Source: Elusimicrobia bacterium HGW-Elusimicrobia-1 (GTDB lineage: Bacteria > Elusimicrobiota > Endomicrobiia > PHAN01). From it: a DNA stretch of 64,000 nucleotides. Below, one piece after another: positions 51,862 through 60,352 of the stretch (the stretch's first letter is position 1; every line of letters begins with the position of its first letter). The stretch is taken from NCBI GenBank assembly GCA_002841695.1, contig PHAN01000005.1, positions 1-64,000 on the forward strand, in the 5' to 3' direction. The translations under genes were made by a program, and so were the position numbers. The notes under the pieces were generated by a model. That model saw nothing but the letters and a program-made list of their open reading frames with translations, was not told the DNA's origin and ran no database searches.

Positions 51862-52324
51862 ATGCTACGCAAAGCCATGGACACATTATCCGACCCCACT
51901 CTCTACACCAAAAAAGCGGACTGCGCTAAAAAACGAAATATTCGCGCGAAAACCGCAACCAAACCACAGATACTCTGCCCTGTTGTGGCAATCAACCAAA
52001 CCTCAGACATAAATTGTGCTTCAAATAGTCTGCCCGCGGGGGATGCCTGCAACATAATCACAAACGGGAACGACACGGTTAAAACTCAATCGTTTACGGC
52101 AAAACGCCGCAAAAGCATTTTGGAAACTTATATTAACAAGTGGGCAGAAGAAAATAAACCGCAAAAAACCACAAATTATAAGGAAGCCGTAAAAATATTA
52201 CTCGAAGCGGTCGACTATGACATTACGCAACTAACCGGATACATTGGGGGCAAAAAAAATCGGGGACATTTGGTTTGTCGAAAGAAAATCTTTTATGGAC
52301 TGGCTCAGAAAACGCAATGCCTAA
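51862..52324 (+). pseudogene. excisionase-like protein with recombinase N-terminal domain, frameshifted
   Basis: The first part contains SILETYINKWAEENKPQKTT and NYKEAVKILLEAVDYDI, matching the start of the tyrosine recombinase at 48235 (NYRSAVERILCETDYDI). At an A8 run (52252-52259) the frame breaks; with one A fewer it continues KIGDIWFVERKSFMDWLRKR and stops at 52324, overlapping the next start (ATGCCTAA). The tail looks like an excisionase/helix-turn-helix domain. The break may be a sequencing error, decay or slippage control. GTG 51856 or ATG 51862 may be the start. Confidence 0.6.
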
Positions 52325-52514
52325 ACTAAGTCCCGCGGACATTACCGAATTCAAAGAAATCTACAAAACCCGCTACGGGCGGGATTTGTCCGACGAGGAC
52401 GCTTACCGGCTCGCAAGCCGGCTGTTGAACTTATACGAGGCGGTATATCTGTCTCCGCGGCTCAATGACGAAACGCCCGGGGATACGACCATAAAAAAAC
52501 TATCCGGAAGTTGA
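52317..52514 (+). CDS. small conserved element protein
   Basis: 65 residues: LSPADITEFKEIYKTRYGRD, LSDEDAYRLASRLLNLYEAV, then a short disordered tail. I recognise this pattern from memory as a small helical protein frequently found near recombinases on integrative elements of candidate-phylum bacteria. Its start overlaps the corrected end of the excisionase-like frame by 8 bp, indicating translational coupling. Confidence 0.65.
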   Translation: MPKLSPADITEFKEIYKTRYGRDLSDEDAYRLASRLLNLYEAVYLSPRLNDETPGDTTIKKLSGS

Positions 52515-52579
52515 CGAATGGCCGTCTCCGGTTTATTATATATATTGGGCGCCATTGAAAGCCCGCAAGGAGGCAAAGT

Positions 52580-53260
52580 ATGCGTACTATCAAAGCTTTA
52601 AGCCGGTCGCCGTTTAAACCGGTCGTATCCCTTGAAAAAATCAAGGGAATGCTCGTGAAGCTTTACGAGGAGATTGAAACCGGAGCGACGGAAGTCCAAA
52701 AAGCCGTGTCGTGCAGGGATCTGCTTCTGGTGGGTTTGTTATCCTGCCATATGCTCAGGCCAACAACCCTTCCGAATCTGCGTCTCCGTGGCCGCCGAGG
52801 CAGTATAACTCGGCGCGGCGGCACGGGAAAATGGTATCTCGCGCTCTACCCCGGCGACAGTAAGTGTTTGTCGCGAACAGTCCGGTTTCCCCTGATGAGT
52901 TGCCTCGTCAAAGCCCACGAACTTTGGATAAGCCGTTACCGTTCGGTTCTGGCCGGCGACGGTATCGCAAAGGGGCGTTATCTCGTCTGCGAGTGTGGCC
53001 GGGCGTTAGGCATGGATGGCGTTCATCGACTCGCTCGCAGTATAACCAAGCGCTTGCTGGACTCGGAGATAGTACCGTATTCTCTGCGTCTTATGACGGC
53101 GGCGGAATTGGTGCGGATGGACGATAAAAACAGACGGGCAGTGGCGAGAATGCTCTTGTACAAAGAGGATTTCAGAGATGCGCATTTGATCAGCGTCTCG
53201 GCCGTCGAGAACGAGCTTCAAAAGATCGACGAGATTTGGGATAACTTAAAAGGAGCTTAA
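52580..53260 (+). CDS. recombinase-like protein lacking catalytic residues
   Basis: 226 residues with the layout of a tyrosine-recombinase catalytic domain: LLLVGLLSCHMLRPTTLPNL (position of the first Arg), GKWYLALYPGDSKCLSRTVR, VPYSLRLMTAAELVRM in place of HxLRH, and ARMLLYKEDFRDAHL in place of the LGH box. The His and Tyr residues are missing, so it should be inactive. It may bind the same DNA as a regulator of the active recombinases (inference). AAGGAGGCAAAGT precedes ATG 52580. Confidence 0.6.
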   Translation: MRTIKALSRSPFKPVVSLEKIKGMLVKLYEEIETGATEVQKAVSCRDLLLVGLLSCHMLRPTTLPNLRLRGRRGSITRRGGTGKWYLALYPGDSKCLSRTVRFPLMSCLVKAHELWISRYRSVLAGDGIAKGRYLVCECGRALGMDGVHRLARSITKRLLDSEIVPYSLRLMTAAELVRMDDKNRRAVARMLLYKEDFRDAHLISVSAVENELQKIDEIWDNLKGA

Positions 53261-53347
53261 AAAACGGAGGCGTCCGCCAATAGAAAATAGCGGTCAGAGT
53301 GTTAATTCTGTTTGCACAAAAAACACCGCCGAAAAGGAGCTAACGAC

Positions 53348-55057
53348 ATGGGCATCACCGATAAGAAAATCATCTACCTCAAGTACATCCGCAAGTCGAC
53401 CGAGAGCGACGACCAGCAGGTGCTTTCGATAGAATCGCAAAACTCAGAACTAACCAAACTCGCCCAGCGCGAAAAACTCGAATTCGCCGACCTGCCGCCG
53501 GAATCAAAATCGGCGAAGATGCCCGGAGAGCGGCCCGTCTTCAAAGAAATGCTCAAACAAATCAGAAAGAGCGACGGTATGGGCATACTCTCGTGGCACC
53601 CCGACCGTCTTTCAAGAAACGCGCTGGACGCGGCGGAACTGATACATCTTATGGACATCGGCAAACTTCTTGAAATACGCACGCCGTCGTCGGTGTTCAT
53701 CAACACTCCCAATGACAAATTTTTGCTCAGCATGCTTTGCAGCGCGGCAAAACTCGAGAACGACAACAAAGGCATCAACGTTAAGCGCGGGCTTAAAACG
53801 AAAGCCGAGAACGGCTGGTATCCCACCGTCGCGCCGATAGGTTATCTCAACGACCGCCCCAACGATAAAGGAAAGCGTGAAATAAAAGTCGACCCGGAGC
53901 GTTTCGACCTTGTTAGAAAAATGTTCGACCTGATGCTTTCGGGCGCATACACTCCGCCTCAAATTCTTACAATCGTCACCGACAAATGGGGCCTGCGCAT
54001 GCGGAACGGTCATCCGATATGCAGAAGCTCCATTTACAGGATATTCACCGACCCGTTTTATATGGGCATTTTCGAATATCCCCAGGGAAGCGGCACGTGG
54101 TATACGGGCAAACACAAACCGATGATAACCGCAAACGAGTTCGACACCATACAGATACGCCTGGGGCGCAAAGGCAAACCCCGTCCGCAAAAATATTTCT
54201 TCCCCTTCACCGGCATGGTGACCTGCGGCGAGTGCGGCTCGACTATCGTCGCCGATAAAAAGTGCCATATAATATGCTCCGAGTGCCGTTTCAAGTTCTC
54301 AGGCAAAACGGCCACAATCTGTCCCCGCTGTCATACCGCCGTCGAAGATATGAAAAACCCGAAAATCCGCACCTATGTCTACTACGGCTGCACGCACAAG
54401 AAAAATCCCGCCTGCTCGCAGCGCGGATGGCTCAGGGCGGAGGATTTGAGGCAACAGGCGGTCGACGTGCTTGAAAGCATAGAGATACCGGAAGTGTTCC
54501 ACCGGTGGGCGATGAAGCGGCTGCGCAGACACAACCGTCAGGAGACCGAGGCCAGAAACGGAATGCTTTCGGATTTGAAAAGACGGATGGAGGAGTGCAA
54601 CAAAAAAATATCGGGGATTATCGATATGAGAGCGGCCGGGGAATTAAACGCCGAGGAGTTCGTCGCAAGGAAAGGCGATCTCGTGAAAGAGAAACTGCGG
54701 GTCGAAGAACTGATGAACGACAATTTTCACAATGTCGACAAGTGGCTTGAGGCGGCCGAGAGGATTTTTGATTTTGCGCGGGACGCCAGGAAATCCTTTG
54801 AGACGGGCGATACCGACACTATGCGCAGGATAATGTCGGCGCTTGGCTCGAACCTGGCGCTGAAGAATAAATCTCTGACGGTAAAAATGGAAAAACCCCT
54901 CGAAATTATGGAAAAAATCTCGTCCGGGGTTAAAAAAATTCCAGGCGCGCTCGAACCTGATAATTCGCCTGAAAATATAGAGAAAATCGAGAGGATGTAC
55001 GCCGAGAGTCCAGTAATACTCCCCGGGGTGGACTCGAACCACCAGCCCTGCGATTAA
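53348..55057 (+). CDS. large serine integrase
   Basis: 569 residues from ATG 53348 (AAAAGGAGCTAACGAC upstream). The resolvase domain has Ser17 in YLKYIRKSTES and SWHPDRLSRNALDAAEL; the recombinase domain has GYLNDRPNDKGK and CRSSIYRIFTDPFYMGIFEY; zinc ribbons follow (TCGECGS, ICSEC, ICPRCH). A coiled-coil stretch occupies about 440-500. The last 13 codons (PGVDSNHQPCD end) lie antisense to tRNA-Asn, so the attachment site is most likely in that tRNA and the integrase is completed by host sequence upon insertion. Confidence 0.93.
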   Translation: MGITDKKIIYLKYIRKSTESDDQQVLSIESQNSELTKLAQREKLEFADLPPESKSAKMPGERPVFKEMLKQIRKSDGMGILSWHPDRLSRNALDAAELIHLMDIGKLLEIRTPSSVFINTPNDKFLLSMLCSAAKLENDNKGINVKRGLKTKAENGWYPTVAPIGYLNDRPNDKGKREIKVDPERFDLVRKMFDLMLSGAYTPPQILTIVTDKWGLRMRNGHPICRSSIYRIFTDPFYMGIFEYPQGSGTWYTGKHKPMITANEFDTIQIRLGRKGKPRPQKYFFPFTGMVTCGECGSTIVADKKCHIICSECRFKFSGKTATICPRCHTAVEDMKNPKIRTYVYYGCTHKKNPACSQRGWLRAEDLRQQAVDVLESIEIPEVFHRWAMKRLRRHNRQETEARNGMLSDLKRRMEECNKKISGIIDMRAAGELNAEEFVARKGDLVKEKLRVEELMNDNFHNVDKWLEAAERIFDFARDARKSFETGDTDTMRRIMSALGSNLALKNKSLTVKMEKPLEIMEKISSGVKKIPGALEPDNSPENIEKIERMYAESPVILPGVDSNHQPCD

Positions 55058-55090
55058 CAGTCGCATGCTCCACCATTGAGCTACCGGGGA
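55019..55090 (-). tRNA. tRNA-Asn (GUU)
   Basis: A 72-nt cloverleaf on the minus strand: acceptor TCCCCGG/CCGGGGA with discriminator G, D arm around AGCTCAATGGTGGAGC, anticodon arm GCGACTGTTAATCGC (anticodon GTT), T arm GGTGGTTCGAGTCCACC. CCA is not encoded. The serine integrase gene overlaps 39 nt of its 3' end on the opposite strand, marking it as the probable integration site. Confidence 0.96.
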
Positions 55091-55726
55091 ATTAGTTGAG
55101 ACGATAACGGCCGCGCTGCGGTTTTTCCGTCGGAGAAACCGTTTCGGGCGACCGGTTTAAAGGCATTTTCTGATTTTTGCGACGTCTCCTGAAAACGACC
55201 TGCTTTTGCGATGATTACAGATTTTTTACAGATTTTGTCGCATACTTATGGTGCGGCCTGTTCAAATTGACAGCGTTATTCTACAAAAAAACGCGGGGAA
55301 CGGCAAGTGCCGTAGGCGCAATATCTCAATCGCGGCAGGGACTTCGCAAGATATAGCCGCCCACAATCGGACCGGCTTTGGCTTTTCCGCTACCGCCGAG
55401 CGTTTCGTCTTTTTTTATTTCATAGAAAGATACGGCGCCGAAAACGAAAACATCTTGAGAATGCGTCTTCTTCTGATTATATTCAGGGCGGCGCAGATTT
55501 CAACCCTGTGAAAGTAACGGCTCATGGCCGCCGAAGTCGGATATTTTTTTAAATTAAAGATAAGTTTTAATGAAGGCGCGGCGGGTGAGCAACGCCTCAG
55601 GAAAAGTTTTGCGCTCGTACCCTGAGGTTCCGGTTATTTGAACGACCGAGTTTCCGTGGCTGACAGACAAAAAATTCGGCCTTTGATAATTTTGTCATAC
55701 CGGCTACCGCGGGTCGGAACAACCCA
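55091..55726 (-). other. intergenic region with short unassigned frames
   Basis: Between tRNA-Asn and hemL. It holds the likely tRNA promoter (55278-55306) and two open stretches without normal starts: one ending at 55326 with VFVFGAVSFYEIKKDETLGG, the other near 55560-55700 with SHGNSVVQITGTSGYERKTF. They look protein-like but are too short to assign, and may be gene remnants. No other RNA or repeat is evident. Confidence 0.4.
55278..55306 (-). promoter_or_regulatory. probable promoter for tRNA-Asn
   Basis: Minus strand TTGCCG, 17-bp spacer, TAGAAT. It would start transcription near 55270, about 180 nt before the tRNA. No other minus-strand promoter is evident between hemL and the tRNA. Confidence 0.5.
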
Positions 55727-57022
55727 TCAACAACTCAGAGCGCGCGAGAATGCGCGAAGCGTCCGCTCAAGAATAGCGGGCGCATGAACCGCCGAAATAA
55801 AATTCGCTTCCCCCTGCGCCGGCGATAAGTATATTCCTTCGTCGAGCATATTTTTATGAAACGCCGCGAAAAGTTTTAGATCGCATTTTTTAAGACCGGC
55901 ATAGTCGTACACTTCATCTCTCGAAAAGAACAAAGAGAACATTGAACCCGCGGAGTTGAACGACAGATAATTTTTTCGCGCTATCGCCTTTAATTCTCGC
56001 GCGAAATCTCCGGCGGAGGTGTTTAAGGTCTTATAAAAATCATTTTTCAATATTGACCTTAATACGGCTATCCCCGCCGACATCGCGAGCGGATTGCCCG
56101 AAAGCGTTCCCGCCTGATACACCGGCCCCGACGGAGCGAGCATTTCCATTATATCGCCGGCCGCTCCGAAAGCTCCGACGGGCAGCCCCCCTCCTATGAT
56201 TTTTCCAAGACAAGTTATGTCCGGAGTTATACCGTAATAACCCTGCGCGCCCGCGGGGCCCAGGCGAAATCCAGTGATAACCTCGTCGAATATCAAAAGA
56301 GTTCCGTCGGAGCGGGTCATTCTCCTCAAAAATTCGAGAAAACCGTCGCGAGGCGTCACTACACCCATATTGGCCGGCACCGGTTCGACGATAACGGCCG
56401 CTATTTTACCTTTGTTGCGGGCGAAGGCATCCCTGACTGCCCGGCAAGAATTGAACGGAACGCTCAGTGTCAGTCCCACGAAATCCCGAGGAACTCCGGC
56501 GGAAGAACTTCGGGGCAAATCGCTCAAACCCGAACCGCCGGAAACAAGAAGATGGTCGGCGTGACCGTGGTAACATCCGTCGAATTTCAAAATTATGTTT
56601 CTCTTGGTGAAAGCCCTGGCCAAACGTATCGCGCTCATAGCGGCTTCCGTGCCGGAATTCACGAAACGTATTTTCTCTATCGAAGGAACCGCGCCGGTTA
56701 TTAACTTTGCCAATTCGGTTTCAAGCGTGGTCGGCGCGCCATACGACGAGCCGTTTTCCAAATCCCGACGCACGGCACGATTGACATTCGCGGCATTATG
56801 TCCGAGTATGTGAACGCCCCATGACATGCAATAATCCGTATACGCGTTACCGTCGACGTCGGTAAGCTCGGCGCCGCGCGCTTTTTTGACAAACAGAGGA
56901 TTCCCGCCGACACTCGTGAAAGCTCTGACGGGGCTGTTCACTCCGCCGGGTATATATTTTAGCGCATCCCGAAATGCCGATTTTGATTTTGCGACTATTC
57001 TTCGTGCCGTTGAGTTTCGCAT
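55727..57022 (-). CDS. hemL: glutamate-1-semialdehyde 2,1-aminomutase
   Basis: 431 residues, full length. It makes 5-aminolevulinate from glutamate-1-semialdehyde using pyridoxal phosphate. Diagnostic segments: YIPGGVNSPVRAFTSVGG at the start, LIFDEVITGFRLGPAGAQGY, the PLP lysine in ITCLGKIIGGGLPVGAFG, and GTLSGNPLAMSAG. It is the last gene of the cys/siroheme operon, 7 bp after hemB. The matching glutamyl-tRNA reductase gene (hemA) is not in the window. Confidence 0.97.
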   Translation of the reverse strand: MRNSTARRIVAKSKSAFRDALKYIPGGVNSPVRAFTSVGGNPLFVKKARGAELTDVDGNAYTDYCMSWGVHILGHNAANVNRAVRRDLENGSSYGAPTTLETELAKLITGAVPSIEKIRFVNSGTEAAMSAIRLARAFTKRNIILKFDGCYHGHADHLLVSGGSGLSDLPRSSSAGVPRDFVGLTLSVPFNSCRAVRDAFARNKGKIAAVIVEPVPANMGVVTPRDGFLEFLRRMTRSDGTLLIFDEVITGFRLGPAGAQGYYGITPDITCLGKIIGGGLPVGAFGAAGDIMEMLAPSGPVYQAGTLSGNPLAMSAGIAVLRSILKNDFYKTLNTSAGDFARELKAIARKNYLSFNSAGSMFSLFFSRDEVYDYAGLKKCDLKLFAAFHKNMLDEGIYLSPAQGEANFISAVHAPAILERTLRAFSRALSC

Positions 57023-57029
57023 AAATCTT

Positions 57030-57971
57030 TCAGTCCCTTAATTTGCCCAATACCTCCGGCGTAAAATAGGATATTATTCTGTCGGCGCCGGCGCGTTTTA
57101 TTGACGTTAAAACCTCATGGATGATATCCGCGCGGACGAGGTTCTCGTCGACGGCGCGGCGCAGCATCTGATATTCGCCCGAAACGTTATAAGCCGCTAT
57201 GGGTATCTTAAAACGCGCGCGGGCTTTGGCTATGACGTCGAGATAACTCAGGGCCGGTTTTATTATAACGCTGTCGGCGCCCTCATCGACGTCGGCGGCG
57301 ATTTCATCCATCGCTTCGTCGACGTTGGCAGGATCCATCTGATAACTTTTTCTGTCGCCGGATTTCGGCGCGCAAGCGGCGGCCACTCGAAACGGCCCGT
57401 AAAAATTAGACGCGTATTTGGCGGCGTACGACATTATTTTCACGCCGCCTAAACCGTTTGCCGTCAGAGCTTTTTTGATGTAGTGCACCCGGCCGTCCAT
57501 CATATCCGACGGCGCCACGACGTCGGCGCCGGCGCGGGCGTGGCTCAACGCGATTTCGGCAAGGACTTCGCACGTCCCGTCGTTGTCGCCTGTATGGCAG
57601 TGACCGTCGGACGTGTAGGAGCAAAGACACACATCGGTTATGACTTCAAGCAAAGGATGGTATTTCTTTATCAAAGGGACGGCTTTCTGCACAATACCAT
57701 CGGGCGAATACGCCTGCACTATCCCTTTTTCCGACGGGACGCCGAACAACAGAATCGCCTTCAAACCATTCTCGGCCAAAAGCGGCAGTTCGTCGAGCAA
57801 ACGGTCGACGGAATACCTGAAAACGCCCGACATCGACGAAATTTCCATCGATAAGTTCTTGCCGCGCACAAGGAAAACCGGCCAGATGAAATCTTTTCTC
57901 TTAAGGAAGGTCTCTCTGTGGCGCAGCCGCGTGTCTTCGTCAATCCTGCGGGGGCGGAACCGTTTGAACAT
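57030..57971 (-). CDS. hemB: porphobilinogen synthase (delta-aminolevulinate dehydratase)
   Basis: 313 residues from ATG 57971 (MFKRFRPRRIDEDTRLR). It joins two 5-aminolevulinates into porphobilinogen. The zinc-site cysteines are in DVCLCSYTSDGHCHTGDNDG; the Schiff-base lysines are in GGVKIMSYAAKYASNFYGPF and DSVIIKPALSYLDV. A longer frame begins at 58025 inside the upstream fusion gene, but the family start supports 57971. It overlaps the upstream gene by about 32 bp. Confidence 0.97.
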   Translation of the reverse strand: MFKRFRPRRIDEDTRLRHRETFLKRKDFIWPVFLVRGKNLSMEISSMSGVFRYSVDRLLDELPLLAENGLKAILLFGVPSEKGIVQAYSPDGIVQKAVPLIKKYHPLLEVITDVCLCSYTSDGHCHTGDNDGTCEVLAEIALSHARAGADVVAPSDMMDGRVHYIKKALTANGLGGVKIMSYAAKYASNFYGPFRVAAACAPKSGDRKSYQMDPANVDEAMDEIAADVDEGADSVIIKPALSYLDVIAKARARFKIPIAAYNVSGEYQMLRRAVDENLVRADIIHEVLTSIKRAGADRIISYFTPEVLGKLRD

Positions 57972-59895
57972 TTGCTGTGTAACCTCTTTGAGATAATTTT
58001 TCGGCCGTATGCCGGCCATAAACATAAATGACGAGATGCCGCGGGATTTTTTTATATATTTTGAAAAATGCGTCCACCGTCGAAGAACTGCTGAATACCA
58101 CGCCCGAGAAAGACCCGAGATTCATCCGGGGACGGCGCTTTAGTATTGTATTATACACCACTTTTTTCTCGACGAAAGGCAGTTTATGGATTGCGTTATG
58201 GGACAAGTCGGAACAGGGGTAGAGTATTTTTTTAAGGCCGGATTTTTTCATCGCCACCGCAAGGACGTCAGAGTCGGGAAATGGCGACTCCTTATCGACG
58301 GAATATCCGGCCTTTGATAATTCCTTCGACGTATGACGTCCTATGCTGATGACTGCGATATCGTCGGGTATAATTTTGACGGCACAAAAAAATCTCACCG
58401 CCGAGCGACTTGTAAAAACTATTCCGTCATAGGCGCTCATATCCGCGTCGAAAGCGACCGGCCGGGTTTCTATCAAAGGATAATTTATCAGCCGTCCGGG
58501 AACGAAACACTCATACGGATCAAGCCCTGTAAAAAGAATCTTGTCGCGGCTGACGGACATCCCCGCGGTTTTGCCGACGATAACCGTAAGTGGTGATTTT
58601 TGCCGTGCCGAAGCCATATTTTTTATGTCAGTCACCGTCACTTTTTCGTCGGGAAAATCCGCCTTGTGCACAAGAGCAACGGGAGTATCGCCGTCGAATC
58701 CGCGTTTTATCAGCGAGTTTTTCACTTCGCCTATATTCGACGCCGCCATATAAAAAACGATTGTTTCGGCTTCTTTCCCTATCGGTCGGGTCAGAATATT
58801 TTTCGCATGATGACCGCTTAAAAAATTTACGCTGCGACTTATGCCGCGCATAGTCAGCGGCGCCCCGCAAGACGCTGCCGCGCATTGGGCGGACGTGACT
58901 CCCGGAACGATTTCAACGTCGACATGACGTTCTCTGAGATATAAATATTCCTCGCCGCCTCGTCCGAATATGAAGGGGTCGCCGCCCTTAAGCCGGGCGA
59001 CAACCTGTCTTTTAGCCGTCGCCGCCGTATGAAGCATGGCGTTTATCTCGTCCTGCGACAAGATATATTTCCCCTTCCTCTTGCCGACGTAAACCTTCCG
59101 GCAGCGATATTCGTCGAGCATTTCTTTATCTATGAGGTCGTCGTAAAATATCACGCCCGCATGTTCAAGAATGTTTTTCGACCGGATAGTGAGAAGGTCG
59201 CGTCCGCCACAACCCGCGCCGATTATGTATACCTTGCCCCAAGTCGTCCGAGCGTCTATTTTGCCGAAAAGCGCTTTAAGGTCGGCGCGCGTCTTTTTTG
59301 CGACGACGGCCAGCATACCCTGCAACGGATGCGTCTCAAACGGTAATTTCTCCGCCGCTTTCGCCGCCAAACCGAGCCGCTCCAGCGCGCAGGTCGCGAC
59401 GACAAGAGCGTCCAGTATGCCTTTGTCGACGAGAGACAATCTCTCCTCGATGGTTCCCCGCGCGGAAACGACTTTCAAATCCGGTCGTATTCCGAGCAAC
59501 TGTTCTTTTCGCGAAGCCGAACTCGCGCCGATTTTGGCATTCCGGGGAAGTTTTCTTAAGGTGAGATTTCCGCGCGACACGAGAGAATCCGACGAGTCGC
59601 GCCCTCGCGTGAGCGCAATTATCTCAATACCGTCTCTGAGACGGAACGGCACATCTTTGGCGGAATGAACGGCGACGTCGGCGCGGCCGGAAAAAACCGC
59701 AGTGTCAAGCTCGCGCGTAAAAAAATCATCCGGCACTTTTGACGAGGATAAAGGTATTTTTTTATTCTTGTCGCCGATAGTGTCCACGGCAATAATTTTA
59801 TGCGGCAGGGCGGGGAAACATCCGGATACTTCCCGCGTTTGAGCGAGAGCCAGCGGGCTTTTTCTCGTGATGATTTTGATTGCCGGTTTTAGCAT
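57940..59895 (-). CDS. hemC: HemC-CobA-HemD fusion lacking HemC domain 3
   Basis: 651 residues in three parts. Residues 1-217: hydroxymethylbilane synthase domains 1-2 (IITRKSPLALAQTREV, VAVHSAKDVPFRLRDGIEII with the catalytic Asp, SSASRKEQLLGIRPDL), ending where domain 3, with the dipyrromethane-binding Cys, should begin. Residues about 218-455: uroporphyrinogen-III methyltransferase (VYIIGAGCGGRDLLTI, VARLKGGDPFIFGRGGEEYL, VPGVTSAQCAAA). Residues about 456-651: uroporphyrinogen-III synthase-like. Together they would convert porphobilinogen to precorrin-2. The missing domain raises the question of how the cofactor is held. Confidence 0.9.
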   Translation of the reverse strand: MLKPAIKIITRKSPLALAQTREVSGCFPALPHKIIAVDTIGDKNKKIPLSSSKVPDDFFTRELDTAVFSGRADVAVHSAKDVPFRLRDGIEIIALTRGRDSSDSLVSRGNLTLRKLPRNAKIGASSASRKEQLLGIRPDLKVVSARGTIEERLSLVDKGILDALVVATCALERLGLAAKAAEKLPFETHPLQGMLAVVAKKTRADLKALFGKIDARTTWGKVYIIGAGCGGRDLLTIRSKNILEHAGVIFYDDLIDKEMLDEYRCRKVYVGKRKGKYILSQDEINAMLHTAATAKRQVVARLKGGDPFIFGRGGEEYLYLRERHVDVEIVPGVTSAQCAAASCGAPLTMRGISRSVNFLSGHHAKNILTRPIGKEAETIVFYMAASNIGEVKNSLIKRGFDGDTPVALVHKADFPDEKVTVTDIKNMASARQKSPLTVIVGKTAGMSVSRDKILFTGLDPYECFVPGRLINYPLIETRPVAFDADMSAYDGIVFTSRSAVRFFCAVKIIPDDIAVISIGRHTSKELSKAGYSVDKESPFPDSDVLAVAMKKSGLKKILYPCSDLSHNAIHKLPFVEKKVVYNTILKRRPRMNLGSFSGVVFSSSSTVDAFFKIYKKIPRHLVIYVYGRHTAEKLSQRGYTANVQTVPPPQD

Positions 59896-59905
59896 CGGGG
59901 ATGGT

Positions 59906-60352
59906 TTAACGCGCGCGGCGCCGGAGATATTCTTTGACGGCGTTTCTCGTCGCCACGGATTTTTTTACGTTTTTTCCGTCGGAGGACACGGCCACGCTCA
60001 CGCGACCCGTTTTATATATCGCCGGCGATATAAAATCGCAGTTCGCCGGATCGTCGGCGACGTTGGCAAGGATTTTCCTTTTGCGGGCGGCGGCGGCGAC
60101 CGCGGTATTGAGCTCGCCGTCGTTGGTGCAGGCATATACGAGCGCCGCGCCGTCTAAATCACGGTTCACAAACGGCCTCAGACGGCACTCAGCCGCAGCG
60201 CGGCGTATTTCGCCGAGAATGTAAGGCGCCACGACGACAATGTTTTTCGTAAATCGCTTAAGCGTTTTTATCTTCTGACGGGCGACGGTCCCGCCGCCGA
60301 CAACCAGTATTTTTTTTCCGGCGATATTCAGCGCCACAGGGAGAAACTTCAT
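59906..60352 (-). CDS. Met8-like precorrin-2 dehydrogenase (short)
   Basis: 148 residues. [16 protein letters not shown] is the NAD-binding motif; [20 protein letters not shown] carries the catalytic Asp region of the CysG/Met8 N-terminal domain. It oxidises precorrin-2 to sirohydrochlorin. The usual C-terminal dimerisation/chelatase part is mostly absent, so a separate chelatase may be needed. Its start overlaps the cysN stop as ATGA. Confidence 0.88.
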   Translation of the reverse strand: MKFLPVALNIAGKKILVVGGGTVARQKIKTLKRFTKNIVVVAPYILGEIRRAAAECRLRPFVNRDLDGAALVYACTNDGELNTAVAAAARKRKILANVADDPANCDFISPAIYKTGRVSVAVSSDGKNVKKSVATRNAVKEYLRRRAR

